A stretch of 30,222 nt of DNA, from NCBI GenBank assembly GCA_038323575.1, contig JBBQHB010000065.1, forward strand, positions 1-30,222. Direction: 5' to 3'. The stretch is from CAINVV01 sp038323575. GTDB taxonomy: Bacteria > Bacteroidota > Bacteroidia > Bacteroidales > Prolixibacteraceae. Position numbers and translations under genes: made by a program. The notes under the pieces were generated by a model that saw only the letters and a program-made list of their open reading frames with translations, had not been told where the DNA came from and made no database searches. Positions within the stretch are counted from its first letter, which is position 1. Each line of letters opens with the position of its first letter. Positions 7,302 to 14,438 of the stretch are shown piece by piece.

Positions 7302-8426
7302 TCAAAGCGTTCCCTTCGAACTGGGAAGCGTATCCTGGAAAGGATCTTTTCGCACGGCCATCTTGATGGAACGGGCAAATGCCTTGAAGATTCCCTCTAT
7401 TTTATGGTGTTCGTTGGTGCCTTCGGCCCAGATATTCAGGTTGCAGAGGGCAGCATCTGAAAACGATTTGAAGAAATGGTGAAAAAGCTCGGTTGGCATA
7501 TCGCCGACATATTCGCGTTGAAATTCTGCTTCCCAGACCAGCCAGGGTCTGCCGCCGAAATCGAGGGCGACCTGGGCCAGACAGTCATCCATCGGCAAAC
7601 AGAAACCGTACCGTTCAATACCGTGCTTGTTGCCGAGCGCCTTGTGGATCACTTCACCCAACGCAATCGCGGTATCTTCGACTGTGTGGTGTTCGTCCAC
7701 TTCCAGGTCACCAATTACCTGTATTGTAAGGTCACAGCCAGAATGAGTCGATATCTGTTGTAACATGTGATCGAAAAAGTGCAGGCCTGTTGATATCCGG
7801 CCGATTCCTTTCCCGGCCAGGTTGATCTCGACAAAGATATTGGTCTCCTTGGTTTCCCGTTTGACAGAGGCTTTGCGTTCAATCTCTGACAGGAAAATAA
7901 ATATCTCTTCCCAATTATCGGTTACCATGGCACAACAGGAGGAGAGGTTGCTGTCGATCAGATCGTTGGCGCGTTCCTCCGGTGCATAGTATATGGCTTT
8001 GGCTCCAAGGTTTTTCGCCATCTGAACATCAGTCAGCCGATCGCCGATCACAAATGAGTTGGCGAGATCATAGGAACCATCCAGGTATTCCTGCAGCAGG
8101 CCTATTTCCGGTTTCCGTGTCGGTGCATTGTCTTCGGGGAATGAACAGTCAATAAATATACGTTTGAATGTGACTCCTTCGTTCTCAAAAGCCTTCAGCA
8201 CTTTCCCCTGGATCAGGTGAAAAACCGCTTCGGGATAGGCTTCGCTGCCCATGCCATCCTGGTTTGATACCATCACCAACTCGTAATCCAGATGGTTCGC
8301 AATGGCATACAAATTCCGGAAGACCCCAGGGAGGAACTCAAGTTTCTCCAGACTGTCGACCTGGAAATCTTCAGGCGGTTCGACGATTAATGTGCCGTCG
8401 CGGTCTATAAAAAGGGCTTTCTTCAT
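7302..8426 (-). CDS. hisB: Bifunctional histidinol-phosphatase / imidazoleglycerol-phosphate dehydratase
   Basis: HisB (374 residues) joins a HAD-superfamily histidinol-phosphatase (about 1-180) to IGP dehydratase (about 188-374). The HAD motifs are DRDGT (D8 nucleophile, D10 acid), SNQ (54-56), K105 in TRKP and GDRLTD (128-133). The dehydratase part has the metal histidines in FFDHML (217-222), DEHHTVED (244-251) and HHFFKSFSDAA (316-326), plus EHHKIEGIFKAFARS, and ends with LPSSKGTL. In E. coli the phosphatase half holds zinc in a loop with three cysteines and a histidine. Here that loop reads C94-SFPEDNAPT-RKP, so only one ligand remains. The translation start sits directly against an array of short repeats (8427-8484) instead of an ordinary leader. 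Confidence 0.97.
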   Translation of the reverse strand: MKKALFIDRDGTLIVEPPEDFQVDSLEKLEFLPGVFRNLYAIANHLDYELVMVSNQDGMGSEAYPEAVFHLIQGKVLKAFENEGVTFKRIFIDCSFPEDNAPTRKPEIGLLQEYLDGSYDLANSFVIGDRLTDVQMAKNLGAKAIYYAPEERANDLIDSNLSSCCAMVTDNWEEIFIFLSEIERKASVKRETKETNIFVEINLAGKGIGRISTGLHFFDHMLQQISTHSGCDLTIQVIGDLEVDEHHTVEDTAIALGEVIHKALGNKHGIERYGFCLPMDDCLAQVALDFGGRPWLVWEAEFQREYVGDMPTELFHHFFKSFSDAALCNLNIWAEGTNEHHKIEGIFKAFARSIKMAVRKDPFQDTLPSSKGTL

Positions 8427-8484
8427 AGAGTTATGAATTATGAGTTATGAATTATGAAGATATGAGATATGAGACATGAGATAT
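8427..8484. repeat. TTATGA/ATGAGAT-word array at the hisB start
   Basis: Words GTTATGA, ATTATGA, GTTATGA, ATTATGA and then ATGAGAT, ATGAGAC, ATGAGAT fill the bases immediately upstream of the hisB ATG. On the coding strand they read CTCAT/TTCAT words, so the ribosome entry region of hisB is built entirely from the array. Confidence 0.75.
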
Positions 8485-8507
8485 AAAAATCAATCTTTCA
8501 AATAAAT

Positions 8508-8537
8508 AGCACTTTAGCTAATTAGCACATCAGCACA
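8508..8537. repeat. TAGC/GCACAT-word repeat across the hisC stop
   Basis: The words AGCACTTTAGC, TAATTAGCACAT and CAGCACAT span the hisC stop codon (8514-8516). They encode its last residues, CADVLIS. Confidence 0.45.
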
Positions 8538-9566
8538 TTTTTTAAGAGCTTCAATGAGCAATTTGTTCTCCTCTTCCGTTCCTACCGTGATTCGCAGGCA
8601 TTCGCCACATAGGGCAACCCGCGAACGGTCGCGGACGATGATATGCATTTTTACCAGTTCATCATATATCATTTTGGCAGCCAGGGTTTTAACGAGTATA
8701 AAGTTGGCATCACTTGGGAAGAGTTTTACCACATTGGGTAGTTTAACCAGTTCTTTTTCAAGGATCGTTTTTTGATGCAGGATGGTTTCAACCCATTTGT
8801 CCTTCTGTTCTGCCGATTGAAGCATCTCCGATGCTTTGGTTTGGGTGAGAAGGTTGATATTGTAAGGGTATTTAATTTTATTGAGAATAGAAATTATTTC
8901 GGCAGAGGCGAAAGCCATTCCAAGACGGATTCCGGCCAGTCCCCAGGCTTTGGAAAGGGTTTGAAGGATTACAAGATTTGGGTAATTTGAAAGCCCGGCA
9001 AGCAACGTTTTCTCCGGACAAAAATCTATGTAGGCTTCATCCAATACTACTATTCCGGCGAAATTCAAAATAATATTAAGTATTTCGTTGATGTCCAGTG
9101 CGTTGCCTGTCGGGTTATTCGGAGAACAGAGGAAAATTAATTTGGTAGAAGGATCAGTAGCTGAAAGAATATTTTCGGAATTCAAACTGAAATCTTCCCC
9201 AAGTAAAACCTCACGGTAGGAGACATTGTTGATATCAGCTGCAACCCGATACATGCCGTAGGTAGGAGCGATGGCAACTACATTGTCGGTGCCAGGCTCA
9301 CAGAAAGCCCTGAGAAGCAGGTCGATCGGTTCATCGCTGCCATTGCCCAGAAAGATTTGACCGGTGGGAATATTTTTCAGCTGACTGATCCTGTTCTTTA
9401 GGTTCTGCTGCCGGGGATCCGGATAACGGTTGTAAGGTGCATTGAAAGGATTTTCGTTGGCATCCAGAAAGACCGATGCTTCGCCGGTAAATTCATCCCT
9501 GGCACTTGAATAGGGTTGCAAGTCAAGGATGTTTTTCCTGGTAATATTTTGAAGTGAAAAGGTCAT
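8514..9566 (-). CDS. hisC: Histidinol-phosphate aminotransferase
   Basis: HisC is a 350-residue class I/II PLP aminotransferase that converts imidazole-acetol phosphate to histidinol phosphate. The PLP lysine is K206 in TLSKAWGLAGIRLG. Other cofactor contacts are the NGSDEPID loop (75-82), N151 in SPNNPTG, D176 and Y179 in LDEAYIDF, and R214. The substrate carboxylate arginine is R325 in LRITVGT. The opening ANENP (36-40) is the usual HisC mark. The C-terminal residues are encoded by a short-word repeat, which suggests the original stop may have been slightly different. It lies 115 bases after hisD, with a long hairpin in the gap. Confidence 0.97.
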   Translation of the reverse strand: MTFSLQNITRKNILDLQPYSSARDEFTGEASVFLDANENPFNAPYNRYPDPRQQNLKNRISQLKNIPTGQIFLGNGSDEPIDLLLRAFCEPGTDNVVAIAPTYGMYRVAADINNVSYREVLLGEDFSLNSENILSATDPSTKLIFLCSPNNPTGNALDINEILNIILNFAGIVVLDEAYIDFCPEKTLLAGLSNYPNLVILQTLSKAWGLAGIRLGMAFASAEIISILNKIKYPYNINLLTQTKASEMLQSAEQKDKWVETILHQKTILEKELVKLPNVVKLFPSDANFILVKTLAAKMIYDELVKMHIIVRDRSRVALCGECLRITVGTEEENKLLIEALKKCADVLIS

Positions 9567-9597
9567 ACCGTTTAATAATCAAATATATAAAATTTAC

Positions 9598-9688
9598 TTG
9601 GTGTTCCTTCGTGATATCCTTTGTGTCCTTCGTGGTTAAGTTTTTTTTTACCACAAAGGACTCAAAGGTTTGCCCAAAGGGTCACCAA
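9598..9688. repeat. Long hairpin of ACCACAAAGG repeats between hisD and hisC
   Basis: The left arm 9598-9636 and the right arm 9650-9688 are 39 bases each. About three quarters of their positions are complementary; the inner 19 pair at 17. The 13-base loop contains nine T. The right arm includes the stop codon of hisD (9682-9684). It is two copies of the ACCACAAAGG-type repeat facing each other. Confidence 0.75.
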
Positions 9689-10965
9689 GGGTGCTTTAAC
9701 CTGATAGTCACAGCGTTCTTATGTGCATCTAACAGTTCAGCAGCAGCCATCGTTTCGATGACAGGTCCCAGTTGCTCTAAACCTGTTCTGGAGATTTCCT
9801 GGTAAGTGATTTTCTTGCAAAAGCTGTCCAGGTTAAGTCCGCTGACCGACCGCGCCCAGCCGTTGGTAGGCAGTGTGTGGTTGGTGCCTGATGCATAATC
9901 GCCGGCGCTTTCAGGGGTCCAGTGACCGATAAAGACAGATCCTGCATTGGTCACTTTTTCTGCCAGTCCGGCAGCCTGATCAGTTTGAAGAATCAGGTGT
10001 TCCGGTGCGTAAAGGTTGACCAGGTCCATCACCTCATCCATATCCTGAAGCAACACCAGTCGGCTGTGGGTGAGGGAAGCAGTGGCAATCGCTTTCCTGG
10101 GCAGTTTTTCCAGCTGAATTTTAATCTCAGCCAATACTTTCTCCAGCATCGGTTCATCTGTGGTAACCAGTATTACCTGGCTGTCGGGGCCATGTTCGGC
10201 CTGCGAAAGCAGGTCGGATGCCACAAATGCCGGGTTCGCCGAGTCATCAGCAACAACTGCCAGTTCAGAAGGGCCGGCAGGCATATCGATGGAACAGGTG
10301 TTGAGCGATACATATTGTTTGGCCGCGGTGACCCATGAGTTTCCGGGACCGAAGATTTTGTGCACTTTCGGGACTGATTCGGTTCCGTATGCCATGGCTC
10401 CAATAGCTTGAATACCACCTATTTTAAAAATTTTAGAAACCTTACAGAGTCTCGCGGCAAATAGAATAGCCGGATGAATTTTTCCGGCGGGATCGGGTGG
10501 CGTACATAGAACGACCTCCCTGCAGCCTGCAATTTGTGCGGGAAGTGCCAGCATCAGCACAGTCGAGAAGAGGGGTGCCGAACCGCCCGGGATGTACAAA
10601 CCGACTGTTTCGATGGGCAGGTTTTTTTGCCAGCATTTAACTCCCGGTTGGGTTTCCACAATCCTGGAATGTGTTTTTTGGGATTCATGGAAATTATGTA
10701 TGTTTTCAGCTGCAGTGCGTATAGCATGGGCAAGATCAGGGGTGATTTCCTTCTCTGCCTGGTGCATTTCCCTTTCAGATACCTGAAGCTTATTGATGAT
10801 GGCTTTGTCGAATCTTTCCGTAAATTCCCTGACAGCAGCATCGCCCCGCATCCGGATATTTTGCATTACCTCTTCCACGACGGGAAGTTTGTAGGAATAG
10901 TCGGTTGTAGCCCTTGTAATTAGCTTATCCCAACTCTCTTTTGGAGGATAACGATAGATTTGCAT
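9682..10965 (-). CDS. hisD: Histidinol dehydrogenase
   Basis: HisD oxidises L-histidinol to L-histidine in two NAD-dependent steps. The 427-residue protein carries all expected active-site residues, each four positions below E. coli numbering: zinc ligands Q255 and H258 in LSQAEHGPDSQ, D356 in ESAGDYASG and H415 in LLDAHKNAV; catalytic E322 and H323 in YAPEHLIL; substrate contact H363 in TNHTLPT. The glycine-rich FGPGN (205-209) and DMPAGPSE (227-234) segments are also present. It starts 8 bases after the hisG stop codon. The stop codon lies inside the outer part of the hairpin at 9598-9688. Confidence 0.98.
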   Translation of the reverse strand: MQIYRYPPKESWDKLITRATTDYSYKLPVVEEVMQNIRMRGDAAVREFTERFDKAIINKLQVSEREMHQAEKEITPDLAHAIRTAAENIHNFHESQKTHSRIVETQPGVKCWQKNLPIETVGLYIPGGSAPLFSTVLMLALPAQIAGCREVVLCTPPDPAGKIHPAILFAARLCKVSKIFKIGGIQAIGAMAYGTESVPKVHKIFGPGNSWVTAAKQYVSLNTCSIDMPAGPSELAVVADDSANPAFVASDLLSQAEHGPDSQVILVTTDEPMLEKVLAEIKIQLEKLPRKAIATASLTHSRLVLLQDMDEVMDLVNLYAPEHLILQTDQAAGLAEKVTNAGSVFIGHWTPESAGDYASGTNHTLPTNGWARSVSGLNLDSFCKKITYQEISRTGLEQLGPVIETMAAAELLDAHKNAVTIRLKHPW

Positions 10966-10973
10966 GTCGAAAA

Positions 10974-11834
10974 TTAATAGATCATCTTTTCAATTGGTAA
11001 TACGAGAATACCTTCAGCTCCGTTTCTTTTGAGGTTGCCAATCACTTCCCAGAATTCAGTTTCGGTAATAACCGAGTGCAGCGAACTCCAGCCCGGTTTG
11101 GCCAGGGGCATGAGGGTAGGAGAGGTCATACCCGGAAGTACTTTGATGATTTGCTCCATTTTTTCGTTCGGGGCATTGAGCAGGATATATTTTTTCCCTT
11201 TACCGTTTTCGACAGATTCGATGCGGAAAATCAGCTCGTCGAGAATGGCCTGTTTTTCTTTCGATAATGCCGGATCTGCAATCAGCACTGCCTCAGACTT
11301 CATCACCACCTCGACCTCTTTCAGCCTGTTGCTGACCAGGGTACCGCCTGAACTGACGATGTCGAAAATTGCATCAGCAAGTCCGATACCGGGTGCAATT
11401 TCAACGGAGCCTGCAATAAAGTGGATGTCAGATTTGATTTTGTTTTTTGCCAGGAATGCTTTCAGAACAGCAGGGTAGGAGGTGGCAATTTTTTTGCCTC
11501 CAAACCATGTAAGATCCGCATAATTTTCATCTTTCGGAATTGCCAGGGAGAGCCTGCATTTGCTGAAACCCAGGTGCTTGATGATATCCACCCTTTTTTG
11601 CTGCTCTTCCACTTCGTTTTTACCCACAATTCCAACGTCGGCAACCCCGTCGGCAACACACTGCGGAATATCGTCATCCCTCAGGTAAAGCACCTCTAAC
11701 GGAAAATTTTTAGCCGATGATATCAGTCTCCTTTTTCCCTCGATCAGTTTGATTCCGGCTTCTTCGAATAGGAGAATTGAATCTTCGTTTAACCTTCCTT
11801 TGGTTTGAACAGCAATTCGTAAAGTTGTTTCCAT
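10974..11834 (-). CDS. hisG: ATP phosphoribosyltransferase, long form
   Basis: HisG condenses ATP with PRPP, the committed and feedback-controlled first step of histidine synthesis. The 286-residue length and the C-terminal ACT-like regulatory domain (about 212-286, with APNEKMEQIIKVLPGM near its start) mark the long form, which works as a hexamer without HisZ. The catalytic domain opens with LRIAVQTKGRL and contains the PRPP-binding signature APGIGLADAIFDIVSSGGTL just past the middle. The C-terminal domain normally binds histidine for feedback inhibition. It is the first structural gene of the operon. Its upstream region contains a His-rich leader peptide and exclusive hairpins, so expression is probably also controlled by histidyl-tRNA supply. 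Confidence 0.97.
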   Translation of the reverse strand: METTLRIAVQTKGRLNEDSILLFEEAGIKLIEGKRRLISSAKNFPLEVLYLRDDDIPQCVADGVADVGIVGKNEVEEQQKRVDIIKHLGFSKCRLSLAIPKDENYADLTWFGGKKIATSYPAVLKAFLAKNKIKSDIHFIAGSVEIAPGIGLADAIFDIVSSGGTLVSNRLKEVEVVMKSEAVLIADPALSKEKQAILDELIFRIESVENGKGKKYILLNAPNEKMEQIIKVLPGMTSPTLMPLAKPGWSSLHSVITETEFWEVIGNLKRNGAEGILVLPIEKMIY

Positions 11835-11849
11835 GTTTTTTAAATGAGA

Positions 11850-11971
11850 GCAGGCTTACCTTTTAGTGGTAAGCCTGCCAATGAATTGTTGCATATTTTT
11901 AGAATGACCAACTCCGGCTTACCTTATGGCAAGTTGTTATGATGTCCCGGATGAAAGTTGATCTTTGTCAT
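11850..11971 (-). promoter_or_regulatory. Putative histidine attenuator upstream of hisG
   Basis: On the minus strand the leader contains four segments in order: CTTGCC (plus-strand 11928-11933, inside the leader peptide codons), GGTAAGCC (11916-11923, directly after its stop), GGCTTACC within GCAGGCTTACC (11868-11878), and GGTAAGCCTGC (11850-11860). Segments 1:2 pair in 6 bp with an ATAA loop, 2:3 in 8 bp, and 3:4 in a perfect 11 bp with a 7-base loop. These pairings exclude one another in the classical order. A ribosome held at the two adjacent His codons would cover segment 1 and free 2:3. One reaching the stop would cover 1 and 2 and allow 3:4. The last hairpin is followed by TCTCATTTAAAAAAC and the hisG ATG, with no proper U-run, so it may block translation instead of ending transcription. 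Confidence 0.7.
11924..11971 (-). CDS. Histidine leader peptide MTKINFHPGHHNNLP
   Basis: A 15-codon reading frame on the minus strand, 90 bases upstream of hisG, encodes three histidines in five residues (HPGHH, residues 7-11), far above the normal frequency. Its stop codon is directly next to the first 8-base arm of the regulatory hairpins. The ATG is preceded by the A-rich ATTAAAAAC. The size, the His cluster and the location directly before the operon are those of an attenuation leader peptide. Its translation, not its product, would matter. Confidence 0.7.
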   Translation of the reverse strand: MTKINFHPGHHNNLP

Positions 11972-11987
11972 GTTTTTAATCTTTGTG

Positions 11988-11995
11988 CAATGATA
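11988..11995 (-). promoter_or_regulatory. Possible -7 box for the his operon
   Basis: TATCATTG on the minus strand matches seven of eight positions of the Bacteroidota -7 element (TAnnTTTG) and would start the transcript about 10 bases before the leader ATG. I do not see a matching TTTG about 19 bases further upstream, so this is weak. Confidence 0.3.
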
Positions 11996-12049
11996 AGTAA
12001 AAAATTAACAGGTTTGAGGTATTTATGTGAAATTATTGTTATTAAAGAA

Positions 12050-12069
12050 GTTCACTTTAGGCACTTTTC
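12050..12069. repeat. AAAGTGAACT-word repeat across the norB stop
   Basis: These 20 bases are identical to the reverse complement of 3451-3470. The norB stop codon (12057-12059) and its last codons KSA lie inside the repeat. Confidence 0.7.
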
Positions 12070-14300
12070 TTAAGGGACCATCCCCCTTTAAGCCCGAAAA
12101 TAAACCAGGCCAGGGAAACCGTTCCAAGCGCAAACATGGTGTCGCCGATCATCCTAAGCCATTTGAAGGTTAAAATATAGGGCTGCTGCATGAATTCTGC
12201 AGAGCGGGCATACCACAAACCATTTTTCACACTGGCCAGTGTTTGTGCCAGTCCTACCGGGAGAAGGCTGAACAATACCATGGCTACCAGACCAATGTTG
12301 ATAGACCAGAAGGCAAATTTCAATATTTTTTCATTCCAGATTGCGTTTTTGTCCATGTCTCTCAGGACAAAAAGCATCAATCCTATTCCCAGCATACCGT
12401 AAACGCCGAAGAGTGCGGTATGGGCGTGAACGGCGGTAGTGTTGAGTCCCTGCATGTAATAAAGTGCGATGGGCGGATTGATCAGGAATCCGAATATACC
12501 GGCTCCGACCAGGTTCCAGAATGCGACTGCGATAAAGCAGTTAATAGCCCAGCGGTATTTTGCGATCCAGTCGTTGCTCCCATGTAATTTGAGGTTGTCA
12601 AAGGCTTCAAATCCCATCAATACCAGCGGCACTACTTCCAGTGCACTGAAGGTAGCGCCAAGCGCCATGACGGCTGTCGGGGTACCGGTAAAATAGAGGT
12701 GATGGAAGGTACCCAAAATACCGCCTGATAAGAATACGACTGTAGAAAAAAGCACAGCAGTAGTTGCAGTAGCTGCTTTGATGATTTGCATACGAACAAA
12801 AAGGAATGCGACTACCACTGCTGCAAAGACTTCAAAAAATCCCTCCACCCAAAGGTGAACGACCCACCAACGCCAGTATTCGGCAATTGCCAGATTGGTT
12901 TGACGGCCCCACATCAGTCCGGCGCCATAAAAAGCGGCAATAGCAACAGAAGAAACCAGGAACAATATCAGCAAATTGCGGCTTTCTGATTTTACTTTCA
13001 AGGCTGGCCAGATGGCTCTTCCCATTAAAAACAACCAGATAAAAAGTCCGAGTAAAAGGAAAATCTGCCAGAATCGGCCTAGATCTACGTATTCATATCC
13101 CTGGTGACCAAACCAGAAGTTCTGAATATAACCCAGTTTTTGCATTATGCCAAACCACTGACCTGCAAGCGATCCCACAACAATGACCAGTAATGCCAGA
13201 AAGAGGAAGTTAACTCCCAGTTTCTGATACTTAGGTTCAACTCCTGAAATGGCAGGTGCATAATATAAACCGGTTGCCAACCACGATGTAGCAATCCAGA
13301 AAATACCAATTTGTACGTGCCAGGTACGGGATATTGAATAGGGCAGCCATTCTGAAAGCGGAAAGCCGAAGAATGCCTGTCCTTCTACTGTATAGTGGGC
13401 TGTAATTATACCTGCAACGATTTGCACCAGGAATAAAGCTGAAACGATCCAGAAATATTTGACTGTCGCTTTCTGAGATGGAGTTTGTACATAATCTGCC
13501 AGTGGAAATTTAGCCGGAATTTCATCCGCACTCTCTTCTCTTCTGCGGGCATAATAGAAGACCATCATTCCGATACCTGCCAACAGCATAATGACACTGA
13601 AACCTGTCCAAAGGAGAAGAGCACCTGTCGGGTGATTGCCGACCAGCTCTTCTGCCGGCCAGTTGTTGGTGTAGGTAATATCCTGTCCGACACGCTGGGT
13701 TACGCAGGCCCACGCTGTCCAGAAGAAAAATGCGTTCAGTGGTTTTAACCGTTCAGGCGCTTTGAGGGCATTTTCAGGAATACTGTAGGCCTGCCTGAGT
13801 TTGAGCATTTCAGGATTGTTGGTAAATAAACCACCATAAAATTTCCCGTTGTCTGCGATTGCCTGTGCCCTGTCGGCGGAGATCGTGATAGTTTTGTTCC
13901 GGGGATCATAGCTGTTTTTCCGGAGTTCACGCTGAAGTGTAACTTTCAGTGCAGCTTTGTTTTCGTCGGTTTGTTCATCGTAAGTTTTTCCTGTTGTTTT
14001 GAGCGCCAGATTGTTCAGGATAAACAATGCCTCCCTGTGCAGCCAATCGGCACTCCAATCCGGTGCCTGGTATGCTCCGTGTCCCCATACGGTACCCATT
14101 TCCTGTCCGCCCATGGATTGCCAGACATTCTGACCATCCCTGATCTCCTGTCCGGTAAAAACAAGTGTCCCGTCGGTTGTTACAACTTTATCAGGAATCG
14201 GCGGCGCTTCCCGGTATATCTCAACACCGTAATAAATTAAAACAGCGAAAGAGATTGTCATGACGGCGATAAAACCCAACCATAGTTTCTTTGGTGTCAT
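12057..14300 (-). CDS. norB: Quinol-dependent nitric-oxide reductase (qNOR)
   Basis: This 747-residue membrane enzyme reduces two NO to N2O with quinol as electron donor. It is a single-subunit member of the haem-copper oxidase superfamily. An N-terminal transmembrane helix (about 7-27) is followed by a large periplasmic domain without a CxxCH haem c site, as in qNOR, and then about 13 more helices. Haem and FeB ligands are visible: H328 in RTWHVQIG, H482 with E486 in HLWVEGFFE, H533/H534 in GTFHHLYFTGTP, and H625/H627 in AVHAHTALFG. E490 follows in the helix. The start at 14300 is chosen because MTPKKLWLGF begins the first helix and the promoter lies 31 bases upstream. The gene is single and divergent from an Rrf2 regulator. 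It may serve denitrification or NO detoxification. Confidence 0.96.
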   Translation of the reverse strand: MTPKKLWLGFIAVMTISFAVLIYYGVEIYREAPPIPDKVVTTDGTLVFTGQEIRDGQNVWQSMGGQEMGTVWGHGAYQAPDWSADWLHREALFILNNLALKTTGKTYDEQTDENKAALKVTLQRELRKNSYDPRNKTITISADRAQAIADNGKFYGGLFTNNPEMLKLRQAYSIPENALKAPERLKPLNAFFFWTAWACVTQRVGQDITYTNNWPAEELVGNHPTGALLLWTGFSVIMLLAGIGMMVFYYARRREESADEIPAKFPLADYVQTPSQKATVKYFWIVSALFLVQIVAGIITAHYTVEGQAFFGFPLSEWLPYSISRTWHVQIGIFWIATSWLATGLYYAPAISGVEPKYQKLGVNFLFLALLVIVVGSLAGQWFGIMQKLGYIQNFWFGHQGYEYVDLGRFWQIFLLLGLFIWLFLMGRAIWPALKVKSESRNLLILFLVSSVAIAAFYGAGLMWGRQTNLAIAEYWRWWVVHLWVEGFFEVFAAVVVAFLFVRMQIIKAATATTAVLFSTVVFLSGGILGTFHHLYFTGTPTAVMALGATFSALEVVPLVLMGFEAFDNLKLHGSNDWIAKYRWAINCFIAVAFWNLVGAGIFGFLINPPIALYYMQGLNTTAVHAHTALFGVYGMLGIGLMLFVLRDMDKNAIWNEKILKFAFWSINIGLVAMVLFSLLPVGLAQTLASVKNGLWYARSAEFMQQPYILTFKWLRMIGDTMFALGTVSLAWFIFGLKGGWSLKKSA

Positions 14301-14330
14301 AAAAGAGAATTTTAGGATGATTATACCCGA

Positions 14331-14361
14331 CAAATATATTGTTTTTATATTAAAAGACAAA
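14331..14361 (-). promoter_or_regulatory. norB promoter, Bacteroidota consensus
   Basis: On the minus strand TTTG (plus-strand 14358-14361), exactly 19 bases of spacer and TATATTTG (14331-14338) match the sigma-ABfr promoter pattern TTTG-N19-TAnnTTTG without mismatch. Transcription would begin near 14325, about 25 bases before the norB ATG. Confidence 0.85.
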
Positions 14362-14376
14362 AAAGTCTTTTAATAT
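14347..14376. promoter_or_regulatory. Operator palindrome over the norB promoter
   Basis: ATATTAAAAGAC (14347-14358) and GTCTTTTAATAT (14365-14376) are a perfect 12-bp inverted repeat around six A. The palindrome covers the -33 TTTG and most of the spacer of the norB promoter, and ends where the Rrf2 gene's own upstream promoter element begins. A symmetric site with a short spacer is what dimeric Rrf2/NsrR regulators bind. I infer that the neighbouring Rrf2 protein represses norB, and perhaps itself, here. A transcribed hairpin is unlikely because the site lies upstream of both starts. Confidence 0.7.
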
Positions 14377-14407
14377 TTACAAGTAAATTGATTTTTTTTT
14401 ACTTTTG
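14376..14407 (+). promoter_or_regulatory. Promoter of the Rrf2 gene
   Basis: TACTTTTG (14400-14407) is a perfect TAnnTTTG box. TTTA (14376-14379), 20 bases upstream, is a three-of-four match to the -33 TTTG. The start codon follows 31 bases after the box. Confidence 0.6.
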
Positions 14408-14438
14408 AGGGTAGATTCAAAAACGAAACCTGCCGATT

